The notes below the pieces were generated by a model that saw nothing but the letters and a program-made list of their open reading frames with translations, was not told the DNA's origin and did no database searches. The position numbers were made by a program, and so were the translations under genes. From contig NC_135241.1 of the NCBI RefSeq assembly GCF_947623445.1, positions 6,264,501-6,328,500 of the forward strand: a DNA stretch of 64,000 nucleotides, in the 5' to 3' direction. Each line of letters begins with the position of its first letter. Position 1 is the first letter of the stretch. This DNA comes from Clavelina lepadiformis. Its lineage: Eukaryota; Chordata; Ascidiacea; Aplousobranchia; Clavelinidae. Shown here piece after piece: positions 25,278 through 37,208 of the stretch.

Positions 25278-28083
25278 TCACATGCTGATTTTGTCTTGGC
25301 AGTGACCTAACAATGCAAAGCGATTCCAAAGGTTTTTGATAATTTTTTGGAAGGCAACCCTCATGTCATGCAGGTGATATGCGTATATAAAGGGGTTAAA
25401 AGCTGAATTCGCATGAGACAGAATAATGGCAGAATCAGTCAGCCATGTCGGCTGATAGATATCAGGTTGAAATAACGTAACACAGTTCAAGACGTGTAAC
25501 GGCAACCAGCACGCGGAAAATACACCAACGACAACCAACAAACTGCGAGCAGCACGAAATTCCTTTTTTATGTACTGGGCTTTACGTCTTAAATAACGGC
25601 TGTCATAAGGTTCTCCAGATTGTAGATTATCTAACGATGAAGTATTGTACGAAGAAAAAGAAAACTTCCTTCCTATCCAAGAATTGGAAAAATATCCACT
25701 TATGCCTATGGCTTGTGACGTCGGGACTTTTGTGGGAAGTGCTTCTTCATGAATGTCAAATGATTGAATTAAATCTTTTCTTTGAGATTGTCCAACGCAA
25801 TCAGTTGTTTCTTTAGCCTTGTGTAAAAATATTACGTCTTAATATATGTAGCTTAGCTGCAAGTCAATGAAAATCAATGCATCTTGCATTGAAATGAAAA
25901 ATGTATGAAAATCTTTACCCTTGGAGCGAGGAAAGACTTTGCACGACTTAAACCCGACGATGATTCCTTGTCGCTCGAGCCCCAGTTACCAAGCTAGCTT
26001 TGGGCAAGTCCCGCCATTTTTTATTTGTTTATTTTTAATTTTTTATTTAATATTGCCCGAATTTAGATATGTCTACAGGGGCAAGTGTTGTTTATGCCTT
26101 GCCCAAGGGCACTACAACGGTATGGCTACATTGGGTATCGAACATGGAACACAAGCCAGAATAGTTGCCAGATGCAAGGCCAGCTCTCGAACCACTTGGC
26201 TACCGATCCGACTTAGAAGTATGTTAAGATGACTTAAGTGTCCACTATTTCTGCAATATTTTAAGAAATCAAGTGGTTTACTCCAAAGCAAACCAAGATA
26301 ACAACATTTTTCGATACGAACAATGTTCCCCTCATACATATTGTTATATAATTAATGCTTATTTACATAACTTGTAGGTCTACCGCTGGAATATGTAATG
26401 TACCTCTTCTTCGATATCTATACGTTTCAAAGCTTCGTTGGTTCTTTGGTCTTGCTGGATTTTTAGAGTTTTTGAGCGCAGTGAAACTTTTGTGTTCGAT
26501 TCAGCAGGCTGACAAAACTTCGTTTCTCTTATTTGCAAAGCTAGTTGCATTGAATTCAATGATTGTCTGAAAGTTCTGGATCTCACGTTGTAATTTACAT
26601 CGCAGTAAATTTTTCGTAGTTGATTTTTGGCCGTCTACACACAACGTGATTTCAATTGACACCCAATTATAGTAGTGTGTCAAATATATCGCCATATAGT
26701 CTACATTGTTAAAACATTGCAATACATGATTTTACAGTAGGTTATTCATACCTTAAAAATGAAATAATACAAAACAAACATCAGCAATAAAGGAAGAAGA
26801 ACGCAGACAAAAAAATTGACATAGACCATATATTCCATGTTAATTACTTCTTCGAAGGCACACCGTGTTACATCAGTGTCGTTTCTGAAAATAAAACGCT
26901 GAAACTTTGGAAACGTTAAAACATCAAATAAATTAAGAAAAGTGAAAAAAACTCAATTTCTCGAAAATCACTGCTGATTTTTATTTTAACGAAGAATAGG
27001 CAAGAGACATGTAGAAGTCACCAAAGATTGGAAAGTTTATTTATGAAAACCACATTTCCAGCACGATATCTGGTGTACCAGCTATAAGGACTATGTGGCT
27101 GATGACTCATGTTTTTAACATTTGATTTATGATAACCTTCTACGTTCTTTAAATGTAAACAAGTTTGCGCATGTAATGAGCGATGTATTACAAGACGCTG
27201 CGCCTAAATATTTAACAGACCAAGCCATTAGTATACCATACTCTTCTTATATTTACCTACATTGTTTGCATTGATTCCGAATGAACAGCATTCCAACCGA
27301 TTTGCGGGAGAAATCCAGTCAAGCCACCTAGAATCCAGGTGCTGATCATGCAAATCTTCACACGTTGTTTTGTAACCAAGGTGCGGTACCTGCATGTAGG
27401 TCACAGATTACTTGTTTGATGTGTATTGTGTATATATAGGTAACATAAATTCCGTCTTGAAAAAGTGAGAATCAAAGAAAGCATGTACATTAACAGCTTA
27501 TTACTTTTTTAAATCTATACTATATGAACATATAATATACCATTTAACACAAACCAAACGTTTTGCAAAACTATGATTTACCTGAGTGGAAAGTAGATGG
27601 CTATGAACCTGTCTAATGCTATAATGAACAAACTATATATAGAAACTTGAGTGAGGAATAGAACAGAGGAAGCAATGATCAAACATAATTCACGATTTAC
27701 AACGCCATCATCATCTAGATGGTCGCCAGTTGGAGTAATTCGTAATCCTGGAGATATCAATTTTTTAGTCATGCAGGCAATAAGAAGTGAAGTATAATTA
27801 CAGCTATATACCAGAGTTATTTGGTATTGCTTTGTTGGCATGTGTTCTTGTTCTATAGCTTAGTCTACAACTTACCTATGCGTAGAATTATTGCGCTCGG
27901 AATAGCAAAAAGAGCAACACCAATGTCCGCCACAGCTAAGTTTGCAATAAGATAATTGGTCACGGTTTGGAGATTTCTAAATTTGCTAATTGCCACAAGT
28001 ACCAGCAAATTGCTGACGAACGTCAAAATGGCAATCAAAGCCTCGATCGAAATGTAAGCCAGCATTTCAGCATGAGCATACAT
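25278..28083 (-). CDS. A2-like adenosine receptor (class A GPCR), 5 exons
   Basis: This is a seven-transmembrane receptor of the adenosine family, closest to A2 types. Exons: 28083-27876, 27747-27582, 27389-27261, 26884-26752 and 25817-25278; phases match and give 391 aa. TM1-TM2 contain NLLVLVAI and NYLIANLAVAD. TM3 has the conserved Cys at ELC and DRF in place of DRY. Extracellular loop 2 has CAFEEV, placing Phe and Glu where A2A Phe168/Glu169 contact the ligand. TM6 reads CWLPLHVLNCVTLF with the Asn equivalent to A2A Asn253, and TM7 reads SHANSAFNPFIYAY with the His equivalent to His278. These residues support adenosine binding. Loop 1 is enlarged by an acidic insert (GDHLDDDG), intracellular loop 3 is about 90 residues long, and the C-tail is very short. 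Exon 3 ends AAT|GTAGGT; extending it to the next GT would add an in-frame TAG, so that donor is preferred. Confidence 0.9.
26048..26225. repeat. Possible dispersed repeat fragment
   Basis: The stretch around CTTGCCCAAGGGCACTACAA followed by GGGTATCGAACA resembles a motif seen in dispersed repeats of many aquatic animals (CTTGCCCAAGGACAC... followed by GATCGAAC). It lies in the last intron of the adenosine receptor. The similarity is from memory and no boundaries or target duplication were found. Confidence 0.3.
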
Positions 28084-29631
28084 TTGCTGTAATAGAGGTA
28101 TAGATAGCGTTTAACCAATACTAATGTAACACTCTGGCAAAAATATTATCTCCACACACATAAAACTCGCATACTCTCTAAAAATCTGCGGTATTGATTT
28201 ATCACACTTTATCGATCGTCTGAACACAGGTTTTTACATCAAAACGTCAGTTTACGAACCTGGTAATAATCGACTTCTGCGATGCAATATGTTTTCAAAC
28301 TGTACAAGAAATCGATTTTGACTAGGAATGACAATACTGGTATTTTGCAAAGTTTTAACCAGCTAATGCAAAGGATAGCAACATGTTATATGGTTATTGA
28401 TTGACTGCATTTGCATAAATTTCTTCGCATAAAGTCCGCAGTTTACTAATTTCCTGCTTTCAAACTGACCTCCACTTCATATATTGTATTCCACTTCTTT
28501 GATGAAATGGAGATGCCTGGAGCACACACATTTCACGACGTTTTCGTAATGATGCTGGTAATCGTTTTTCAATTTTTTATATGAATACTGCTGTTAACAA
28601 AATTAACTGTAGCACAACAGTGGTATGTTTAAAACTGTCAACATTAGCCTACATGAGCCTTGTTAGTAAACTGTAAAAATCTTGAACAAGAGTATGACAT
28701 TTTAACACAAATGTAGTCTACAAGTTTTTCTCAAATTATAAAGCAGATTGAAAGCTGTAGGTCTATGCTAAAACTTTCCTTTGTAGAATCGAACTTTTTG
28801 GAAATCTGCAGCCGAACGACAGCAGCCTACACAGCATACAAATAGGCCTATTATCATCTCTACTTCATTTTTTGCATTTTAAAGCATGATATTTTTAGAA
28901 TCTGATGAGATGAATTTCCTGGACTTCAGAATAGCATGATATTTTTAGACGCTCATAACATAGCCTACACGTCCTGGATTTCCTTCTTTTGTTAGATGGC
29001 AAAATTTATATCTGATGTGTCGAGTTGTCTCGATGCACCATATAGGCCTACGACAAGGAATAGACTACTCTTAAATATGAAATGTTTCATAACTAAAAAT
29101 AGTTTAATTAATTATTGCAGCAATCAATTGACCAATGCGTCAATTTGCAATAAACAGTGATTAATTATATAACTGCAGTTGTAATGCTCTTAGGCAAGGT
29201 ATTAACGACGCTTGTTTCTGTTTAGTTCCCAATTCGGGCAGTAGCCTACCATATACAAAACAATCAAAAAAAAGAAAAATGTAAACTACTCCGTTACAGC
29301 AATGGCGAAACGTTTTTCAAAGTGAGAAGGCCCAATATCTTATTTGGGATTGCATTGAAGGGGACAAATATATTCTGAAAGAGTAAAGGCTTAAAATCTC
29401 TTTTTAAAAACACCCTGAAATAAAACTTACTCTCATATTTATAAGTACAGTAGTTGGTAATTTATGACGTACGTCTTCTAACACGGCGGCAAGTGTAATT
29501 GTGACGTCATTTGCAATCTATAAATAGTAAGCTAATTTAGGTTCAATTTGTAACCCAAAATTCCGGACACAAGTTTTGCTGTAGGTCTAATACTATTTAA
29601 CACGTTTGGTTTTTAAAAGTGGAGGGTGTAG
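28084..29631. other. Upstream flank of the adenosine receptor, no gene seen
   Basis: AT-rich DNA without a supportable gene. It should include the promoter of the adenosine receptor gene, which is transcribed leftward from about 28.1 kb. CATGATATTTTTAGA occurs twice, near 28886 and 28935, as a short direct repeat. TAGGCCTA palindromes lie at 28843-28850 and 29043-29050. Confidence 0.4.
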
Positions 29632-29639
29632 GTCTAGGG

Positions 29640-30112
29640 CAGAGGTGACGAACCTGCGGCCCGCCAAACAATTTTGTGCGGCCCACCAAACGATTTGACA
29701 AACGCCCATATACATGCAAGGCATATAGGACTTATAGGAATTAGGGTTGCCATACCGTCCGGAAAATTCCGGAATTTAGGGTTAAATTTTGCGTCCGGGA
29801 GACCAGCAGTCTTGAACGAGGCGTCCGGTGAGACCAGCAGTCTTGAACTTTCTTTCACCTGTTTCTAATCTTTGCGCAATGCGATATCAAAAGCTGATAG
29901 CACAATTGAGTTGCAGCAGTATGTCTTCAATAGATTGCCGCACTCAATCGATGTATTTTTTGCGGCCGCGGGAGCAGCTAAAAATATGCCAAATGAAGCG
30001 GTTGTGCTTGAATGCTAATTATTATGCAAAATGTTAAAAAAATTGTGCGGCCCGCTTGCTCAGCCGTAACTGACAAAGTGGCCCGCGTCATCGAATAGGT
30101 TCGTCACCCCTG
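29640..30112. mobile_element. hAT-like MITE with 8-base target duplication
   Basis: The left end reads CAGAGGTGACGAACCT and the reverse complement of the right end CAGGGGTGACGAACCT. A perfect 8-base duplication, GTCTAGGG, flanks the element at 29632-29639 and 30113-30120. GCGGCCC-rich subterminal motifs occur near both ends. A segment of about 27 bases (GCGTCCGG...CAGTCTTGAAC) is duplicated in direct orientation near 29791 and 29821. At 473 bases without transposase it is non-autonomous. Confidence 0.9.
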
Positions 30113-30120
30113 GTCTAGGG

Positions 30121-31472
30121 CCTAGACTCTAGGCCCTCCCACTAAAGACGTTCATGTGTGTGGACTGTGGAGCTATAGGCCCGCCTGTTGCGCCAGATAT
30201 GCACCGTTACCAACAACTTGCGTTGATTTGAGATGGTAACGCAAGTTTAGTCAATAAAACGTTAGCATTGCTAGCCAAGTGTTCCTAAACAAACACCTTG
30301 TTTCAGTCTAGTCAGCGACCGAAGTTTTCTATCTCTGATTAATTATATTATCGGTCGCATGTTTCCATCAGTCTATCTTACTTCATGTATAGGTACGGTA
30401 CCTGAGCGTATTCTTCCTTCTGTTTATTGCTATTCATGCGTTTAAATGCCAATTATTGTCTTTTTATCACAAACCACTTCAATTTCTTAAGTTTGAGTAC
30501 TATGGGTGGGCAACAATATAAGTCTACAATAACGATACTTTTACTAGCAAACTTGTCTGCATTTTTGAGTAGGCTATAGGACAAGCATAAATCGTTCTTG
30601 GGTATAGGCCTACATACGGGTTATTATCGTTATAGTGAAAAACGCTATCAATTATATCTAATCATCATAATTTTTTTGCTTCGTGAAGTAACATGAAACG
30701 TATTTTAAATTTGCTGTAAAACCTGTGAAATCGAAGGAAAGTGGATTTTCAAATTTAGAAAAAACATTACTGAATCAATACTTAACCTAAACTGGCACAA
30801 AAACATAAAATTCGTATGCTTATGTGCAAACATGTTTTGTAGTGTAACTCACTTAACATAAGTTTACAATTACTTTCTTGTTAGGTTTAATTTCTTAACT
30901 TAGCATCGTTTGTTATCATAATTGCCCTGTAGACTGTAGAGGCTACCGATATGTCAAACTTCAACATATAGGCTATAGCAAGCAATAGGAAATGTAACTG
31001 CTCACTCTCCAACTTCATTCTAATCTAGCGATGCCCATGAAATATATTTCTATCTCATTTATATTTTCGTAGTAGCCTAAACAAGAGGCTTGAAGCCAAT
31101 GCACGATACGTTTTACAACATCCTGTATGGTCATTTGTCACTTTCTAGCCTAGCCTATAACCATCCATGGAAATATGAAACAGTTACTTTCATAGGTCTT
31201 AATTACGACATATCACTTTGGTTGAACGTTAACCTTAGGGCATCCTGTAAATGACACAGAGATTATATATCAGTCGATATAGCTAATACAGTAAAACGTT
31301 TTAATAGTGTCGTCACGACTGGTTAAAGATTATAGTAATCGCCGGCCACTGTTCAGCGGAGACTCACTGAAGCAACATACTGTAAGGAAAATTCAAAAAA
31401 TAAACCTTATCAAGTTTTAAGGCTGCGAATAAGCACGATAACCTTAAAATCTTATTTGCCCACAATGCGAAA
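30121..31472. other. Intergenic, no gene seen
   Basis: AT-rich DNA lying between a hAT-like MITE and a Tigger-like element. No open frame with domain or splice support was found. It contains TAGGCCTA at 30605-30612 and several GTAGCCTA-like variants. Confidence 0.4.
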
Positions 31473-31474
31473 TA

Positions 31475-32308
31475 CAGTCGAATCCGCTTAATTCGGACAC
31501 CGGATAACCCGGACAACCGCTTTATTCGGCCAAAATGCTCGGGAACGGAACAAAAGTAAAAATTGAACGTAAAAAACTCCCGTTAATTCGGACAATTCTC
31601 CGCTTAATTCGGACACAGGTTCGCAATTCCTATCGTTACATCGTTAGGTTATGAAACAATAAATAGTACTTGGTTGGTTTTAACACAAGGTGCAGTTGCA
31701 TAATGAGTGATTATGGTGAAACAATGACCATTGATGCGGTAACAATGGACAGTGAACTCATATAACGCCGTGCAAGTTTCATATTCGCTTTTACTTCGGT
31801 AACATTGCGACCATCTTGTAGAACAGAATGGTACAGAAAAGTTTAGAAGAAAAAGTGAAATTGCTCACTAAAGTAAACGAAGAAAAAAATGACGACGCTT
31901 CCTTGACAGTTCGGCAGTTAGCTGCGTTGGTGGGGATATCAAAACGTACTTTGCAAGATTGGCAGAAAAATGATGCAAATCTGCGTGAACAACGTGAAGA
32001 GACTATGCTTCGTGGACGAGGTTTAAAGACAAATTAAAGAGGAAGCGACTCAGAATGTGCGTTTAATGCGTACTCATTTACTCGTACTCTTGTGCGTTTT
32101 ATGCGATCAGTGCCAATTATTGCAGTATAGCGCAGGTGCAATTCACTTATTACGCAACACTACAGTATTTTAAATGCGTTGTTTGCCTTTACGCATGACC
32201 ATGAAACGAACAATTGATTGTCTGCTTAATTCGGACAAAGCCGTTTCTCCGCTTAATTCGGCCAAAACTGAGCGGAACCAAAGTGTCCGAATTAAGCGGA
32301 GTCGACTG
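31475..32308 (+). mobile_element. Tigger/pogo-like DNA transposon, internally deleted
   Basis: The ends are inverted repeats: the left begins CAGTCGAATCCGCTTAATTC and the reverse complement of the right begins CAGTCGACTCCGCTTAATTC. It is flanked by TA at 31473-31474 and 32309-32310, the target duplication of the Tc1/mariner-pogo group. CTTAATTCGGAC motifs recur at inner positions near both ends. An open frame at 31828-32037 encodes 69 aa with SLEEKVKLL, TVRQLAALVGISKRTLQDW and a charged tail, which fits the Pipsqueak/CENP-B-like DNA-binding helix-turn-helix of Tigger transposases. The catalytic DDE part is missing, so the 834-base copy is non-autonomous. Confidence 0.85.
31828..32037 (+). pseudogene. 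Truncated Tigger-type transposase, DNA-binding domain only
   Basis: A 69-codon frame from ATG to TAA lies inside the Tigger-like element. The helix-turn-helix core (VRQLAALVGISKRTLQDW) is recognisable and lies in the N-terminal half of such transposases, which are normally several hundred residues long with a DDE domain. Everything C-terminal is absent. The peptide could in principle still bind element ends, but that is speculation. Confidence 0.7.
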
Positions 32309-32310
32309 TA

Positions 32311-35300
32311 TAACAGATATTGGACGTAACACTTTTTCGTGAATTGTTACAAAAACATGGGCTCCTAATGCTATTTATGGAAAGAATTTGTTATAACTTA
32401 AACAACATCGACGTTGTTAAAAACTGCTATTTCTCTTTAACTTTATTTTGACATTCACCTTGAATACAGCTTTACATTCTGACATTAAGCAATGAATTTA
32501 CTTTTCATTTGTCCAAAATATGTGCAGATCAATTAGGTTTGATGCGCACATTTACTCACATCAACAATCAAAGTTAGTCATACTGTTGGGGCAAGTAAGA
32601 GAGATAAGGATTGAGCTAGGAATACCCAGAAAGCTGGTAAAATCTGCATTTCTCTAGCCCCAGGAAGAAGTCAGGATCTGGACTATCTATGTTTTGAAGT
32701 GAGCCCAAGAAATCATTACGATAATTACTGTATTTGTGTGTAGCAAACACGCGGGAGTGAAATATAGACACAAAAATGAGAAAAAGGACTTTTGAAATAA
32801 TTTGAAATCCTATACCACAAACTGGTCCAGTCTGAAGGACAAAGTTGTATATTTCAATATTACCAAGGACCCGTAGTAGCCGTGTATCTGCAATAGCAAA
32901 AAAGAAAAGTGAAGCATGTTAACTAACACAAGAGAAAAGAAGCTTAAATGTCCACCATTGAATACCGGCAAGAAGTATGTTAATGTTCCAGTTAATATTT
33001 AGTAGTATTGGGACGAGACTATTTTGGTCATAAAATCCGAATGGTCACAATAACTGAAACTGCTACAGTTAAACCTCACCAGGATCGATACAGTTAGGCG
33101 TAAAACGACAAAAAATGTGAAATTCGTCATTTACTTCGTTAACATTAAGCAATAACATTAAAATGAACGTGATTAGGCTAAGTGAATTGGGAATACAAGT
33201 GACACAATAGTACCTTTCAAGTAGCATAATTGACACGAAAAGTTGATAGAAGAAGATGGAAAAAGTGATCATAATATCCGAAGACTAGTCATAATAAACA
33301 GAGAGTTTTGTACTGTACAGTATGGTCAAATTCGGGACCACACCAAAATGGTCATAGAAAGGCTATGGTCATATTAAGCTGATTCTACTGTATATCAATT
33401 AAATACGGAGAAGTCAATCTAATACAATGCACGTTCAACTGATAAGTTTGGAGTGTTTCTGAATTAGAACCGCAACCTTTCTGAAAGCTTTTTCGAGTCA
33501 GAATACAGATTAGACAAGAACCCAACCGAATTTGTACTACAACTCATAAGGTAAGCTTGATATTTCATACAAATTGTACATATAGCAACAAATTAAGACC
33601 TATCGATCCTGTTTAAGAGCTTGTTCAATGAAAAAAACATTCCAAAAATGTGTCAATCAAACTCGTATCATTGTTGGACTGCAGTAATTTAAACTTAGTT
33701 TCATAAAGCTGAAGTGACTAAAGTTTTTCATGAAAATGTTGAATGCTTTAACAGATTCTACTGTATTTTTTGCTTTATATACTGGGTGAGACCACAGAGA
33801 AAGTAGGAAATTGGAGTTGTGCGGTTACAAAATTGAACATCCATGATTGGCTTCAAAGACCTTTACATCGCCGGAAAATTGAATGACTTGCCAGTTAAAA
33901 GTCGAAGTGTTGCAAAGTGAGATGCTAGGTGAAAGTTTCTCTCAAAATATCAAATCAGTGGAAGACTTAAAGTAATATCAAAGACGCTGAGTTGGTTTTA
34001 TTATAACTGATTACCGTTGTGTCTCATGTTTGCCTTTATGTAAAACAGACTAAAAAATACAAGTCTTGCAAAAAAGCATTTCCTCAGATGAGCTATGAGA
34101 CGTGCGATTTTTAAAATGTAGCGTATTTAATCTGTTTATTTACAGCTTTTCTCTCATACAGCATATTGATGAGTAATGGCACATGTGATATTTGTATCTG
34201 TTACCATTCAACCAGTGCGTCACGTAATCGATCCTATTGGTCACATTCACTGCAGTTTTAAAGAAGTATGCAAGTAGTAACTTATAAAATGCAACTTTTT
34301 TCGTGCTGAGGAGCTAGTGATTAATCTATTTTACACGGAACAGTAGGAAAAAGAAGTTACAAGGGTAATTTTTCAAAAATTAGAGATAACCAGACTAGCT
34401 ATTTTGTGAAGTAATGTTATTTTTGAAATCAGCAATCTCAAATTATATCAAAGAAACAAGATTTCTTCGCATGCCCAATTTTTTGTTGACCAGTGTTATA
34501 ATTATTGTGTGCAGATATAAATAAAACACAAACTGATATTATTTGTTGTAATTTTTCCAGTTTACGAATTAACTTTCAGTTCCATAATTTTTCGAATAGA
34601 AGCGGCGGCTACTATTTTTATATTTTTAATTATTTTGCGCCACTTCTAATGGAGGGCGGCTTCTATTTTTTAATCAGATCAACAGACGATCGGACTCTTT
34701 TATCGTGCTTTTAATTTTGTTTAGGCCTAATCAGCGGATGCTTACTCTAAGTCTCTAAGAGACCGCTCACAATTGTCGAAAAAAAGTTTTCACACTTCCA
34801 ATTCGGTACGCAGCGGGCGTTCAACTTTGTCTAGATGACGACTTCCAATAGAGTAATATTTTAGCATCGTTCGTTACCGCTTCTATTTAAAGCCGGCGTT
34901 CAATCAAGAAAATACGGTAGGCTTGTAGGCTACAGCGTTTATCGGAAAAACGCGAGGCAATCTTGTTTTACTCAAATAATTGCATAGAAAAAGTTTGCTT
35001 TGATACATATGTCAAGTTTCTTTTTTATCCTGCAGAGCTGCAAAATGTTAACAACAAAATGCGATATGAACCGAAGTACACGGCTAAGTGTAATAAATTA
35101 CAGCGACCTCTAACAGACATAATTCTTCAAACGTCCACGTCACTAGGGTGTAATATAAAGCACATTAAACTAAAATAAGGCATTTTGAGATTGAAATCAA
35201 TTATAGCGATAATCAATTTTACAGTTGAATGATTCCGACACCTGTTGTTTGGATTGGAACGCTGTACTGTTTGAATACCTAGCCTACGTCTTTGTGAAAG

Positions 35301-37208
35301 CATACATTACCAAATGGAGCGTTAAGGAATACTCGCCGGGTTTAAGTGTAAGTCGAGCAAAAACATTTCTCCGAGGGTAAAGACAAAATTATCATACCTT
35401 ACCAAGACGTTGCTTTTATGTCGTACGTTCAACGCCAACAATATTCCTTGGTCATTTAGCCTTCTATACTGAGAAATTTTGAGAGGTATATAACCGGTGC
35501 TGATACAAAACAAGTATTATTTGCTCGTAATTCAACATAGAAAGCAAATGTAAAGATTAAGTTCCGCTTTTCATATTATCGTCATTGTTTAAATATGGCG
35601 ACACGTGACATTAAGCCAACTATATAAAAGCGTTTCTCTTTTGATAAAGGGAGAAATTGTCCAATGACGAATGGTGGAGGCGTTCTATTTTCTTACGTCA
35701 TACCATAATCACAGGGCACACAATCTGAAGCCATGTCGTTACGCCTGGCTACCGATGACGTATCGTATTCGTGACAACGATCGCCGATTAATGGCGGCGT
35801 TTGGACTGTCATTACGTTCAATTACGAACAGATTTAAGTGTGTTGTACGAACAAGATTACGGCAGATACATTCTGGCGTGAAACGAAATCATTTCAGAAT
35901 AGTCGACTCTTTGCAAATAAACCTACCTGCATTTTTAACTGGCGTTCACTTTGCGCGCGCAGTGTAGAGCAAACAAAGCCTTCTAAATTAACACTCGAAC
36001 AAACAAGCGCCCTTTCCTGCGCCGACATCCACGTTCTCTCAAAAGGCTACGGTTTTCATTACACCCTTCGGTCGCCTTATCGCTCTTTCAGCTGCTATGG
36101 CTTTGTGTACTGACCGAATATCCTGTACAGCTTTTCCGCTGTTGGTCGTCCGTAAAACTGTTCCAACATACTTGTGGAACAGTTGTGTAAAACGCAACCA
36201 AAGAAAAATTTCAGTGGGTGTTTATGTACAATTTCAAGGCGTACAAACGAAATACAGTGCAAGTGATACGTATGCGAAATTACGCATTCATCCTAATATT
36301 AGAAATAACTGTAAATTAGTCTTCAATCCAGCTTGTTGTGAAATAGATAAGGTAAGGAAATGGTTGTAGTACCAATATGGTTACGACATCAGTAGCAGTT
36401 GTACCAGTCATTATCACTCCTTAGTTTTTAGATATGCATAAAATAATATTGAATTGTAATATTTCTACAAAAACATAATATCAAGTATTTACAACGTATA
36501 AACGTAAGCAGTCGTCGTAATAGCACTCAAAGAAACGCTAAAAAATTTTAAACTTAAAAAATTATTCAACCGAAAGTTAGCCATCATACAAAACTAAAAA
36601 CGAACAAAAAAACAACAATATTGCTGCAATAAACGTACTAAAATCACTCCTTGGTACACCAATATCGCGAATTACTGCTATGGAAAAATTAACTAATTTA
36701 GTTGGTCTGAAAGAAACTGGACGCAAGGTCATATTTAAAACAAGCTAAAACAACTTAAACGGGCATTAGAAATTGGTCATAATTTGTCAAAAACTGAACC
36801 GTTTCTAAGTTATCCAGTTTTCAGTGCATTCATAATTACTGAGTCACCTTAAATGCGCCAGTCAATAGCACCAAATTAAATTTTGAGTTACTCACCAACC
36901 AAAGCGACATTGGTAAACTGTACTATAGTATGTTGGAATTAAATGATTATCATAAATAAAGCAAGCCATTCGTGTTGGTCATCATGATAAAAATACCACA
37001 AAAGAAACTACTGTTTATATATGAATTAGTAAGCCCAAAAATAAACATTACAGAAGCATGTTCATTAAGCTACAAATCTAACAATGTTTTAACTACTTAA
37101 TTATTATCAATAGATCAACAAATTTATATTTACAACATTATCACATATCGCAAATGCAAACATTTTACGCCTGATTTTGCAAACAACATTAGTCGAAAGA
37201 AGTGAGAG
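32311..37208. other. Intergenic, repeat debris, no gene supported
   Basis: About 4.9 kb without a gene I can support. Overlapping frames on the plus strand at 35671-36369 sit in a somewhat less AT-rich patch but have no recognisable motif or consistent splice structure. Sequences ending GATTCTACTGTA near 33391 and 33766 and a related stretch near 33000-33070 look like ends of pogo-type elements. TAGGCCTA occurs at 34722-34729. The right edge should contain the 3' UTR of the CTX-like gene, which stops at 37209. Confidence 0.35.

Noticed and set aside
35671..36369. Three overlapping plus-strand frames of 90-98 codons
   Set aside because: No similarity to a known domain, inconsistent frames and no supporting splice signals.
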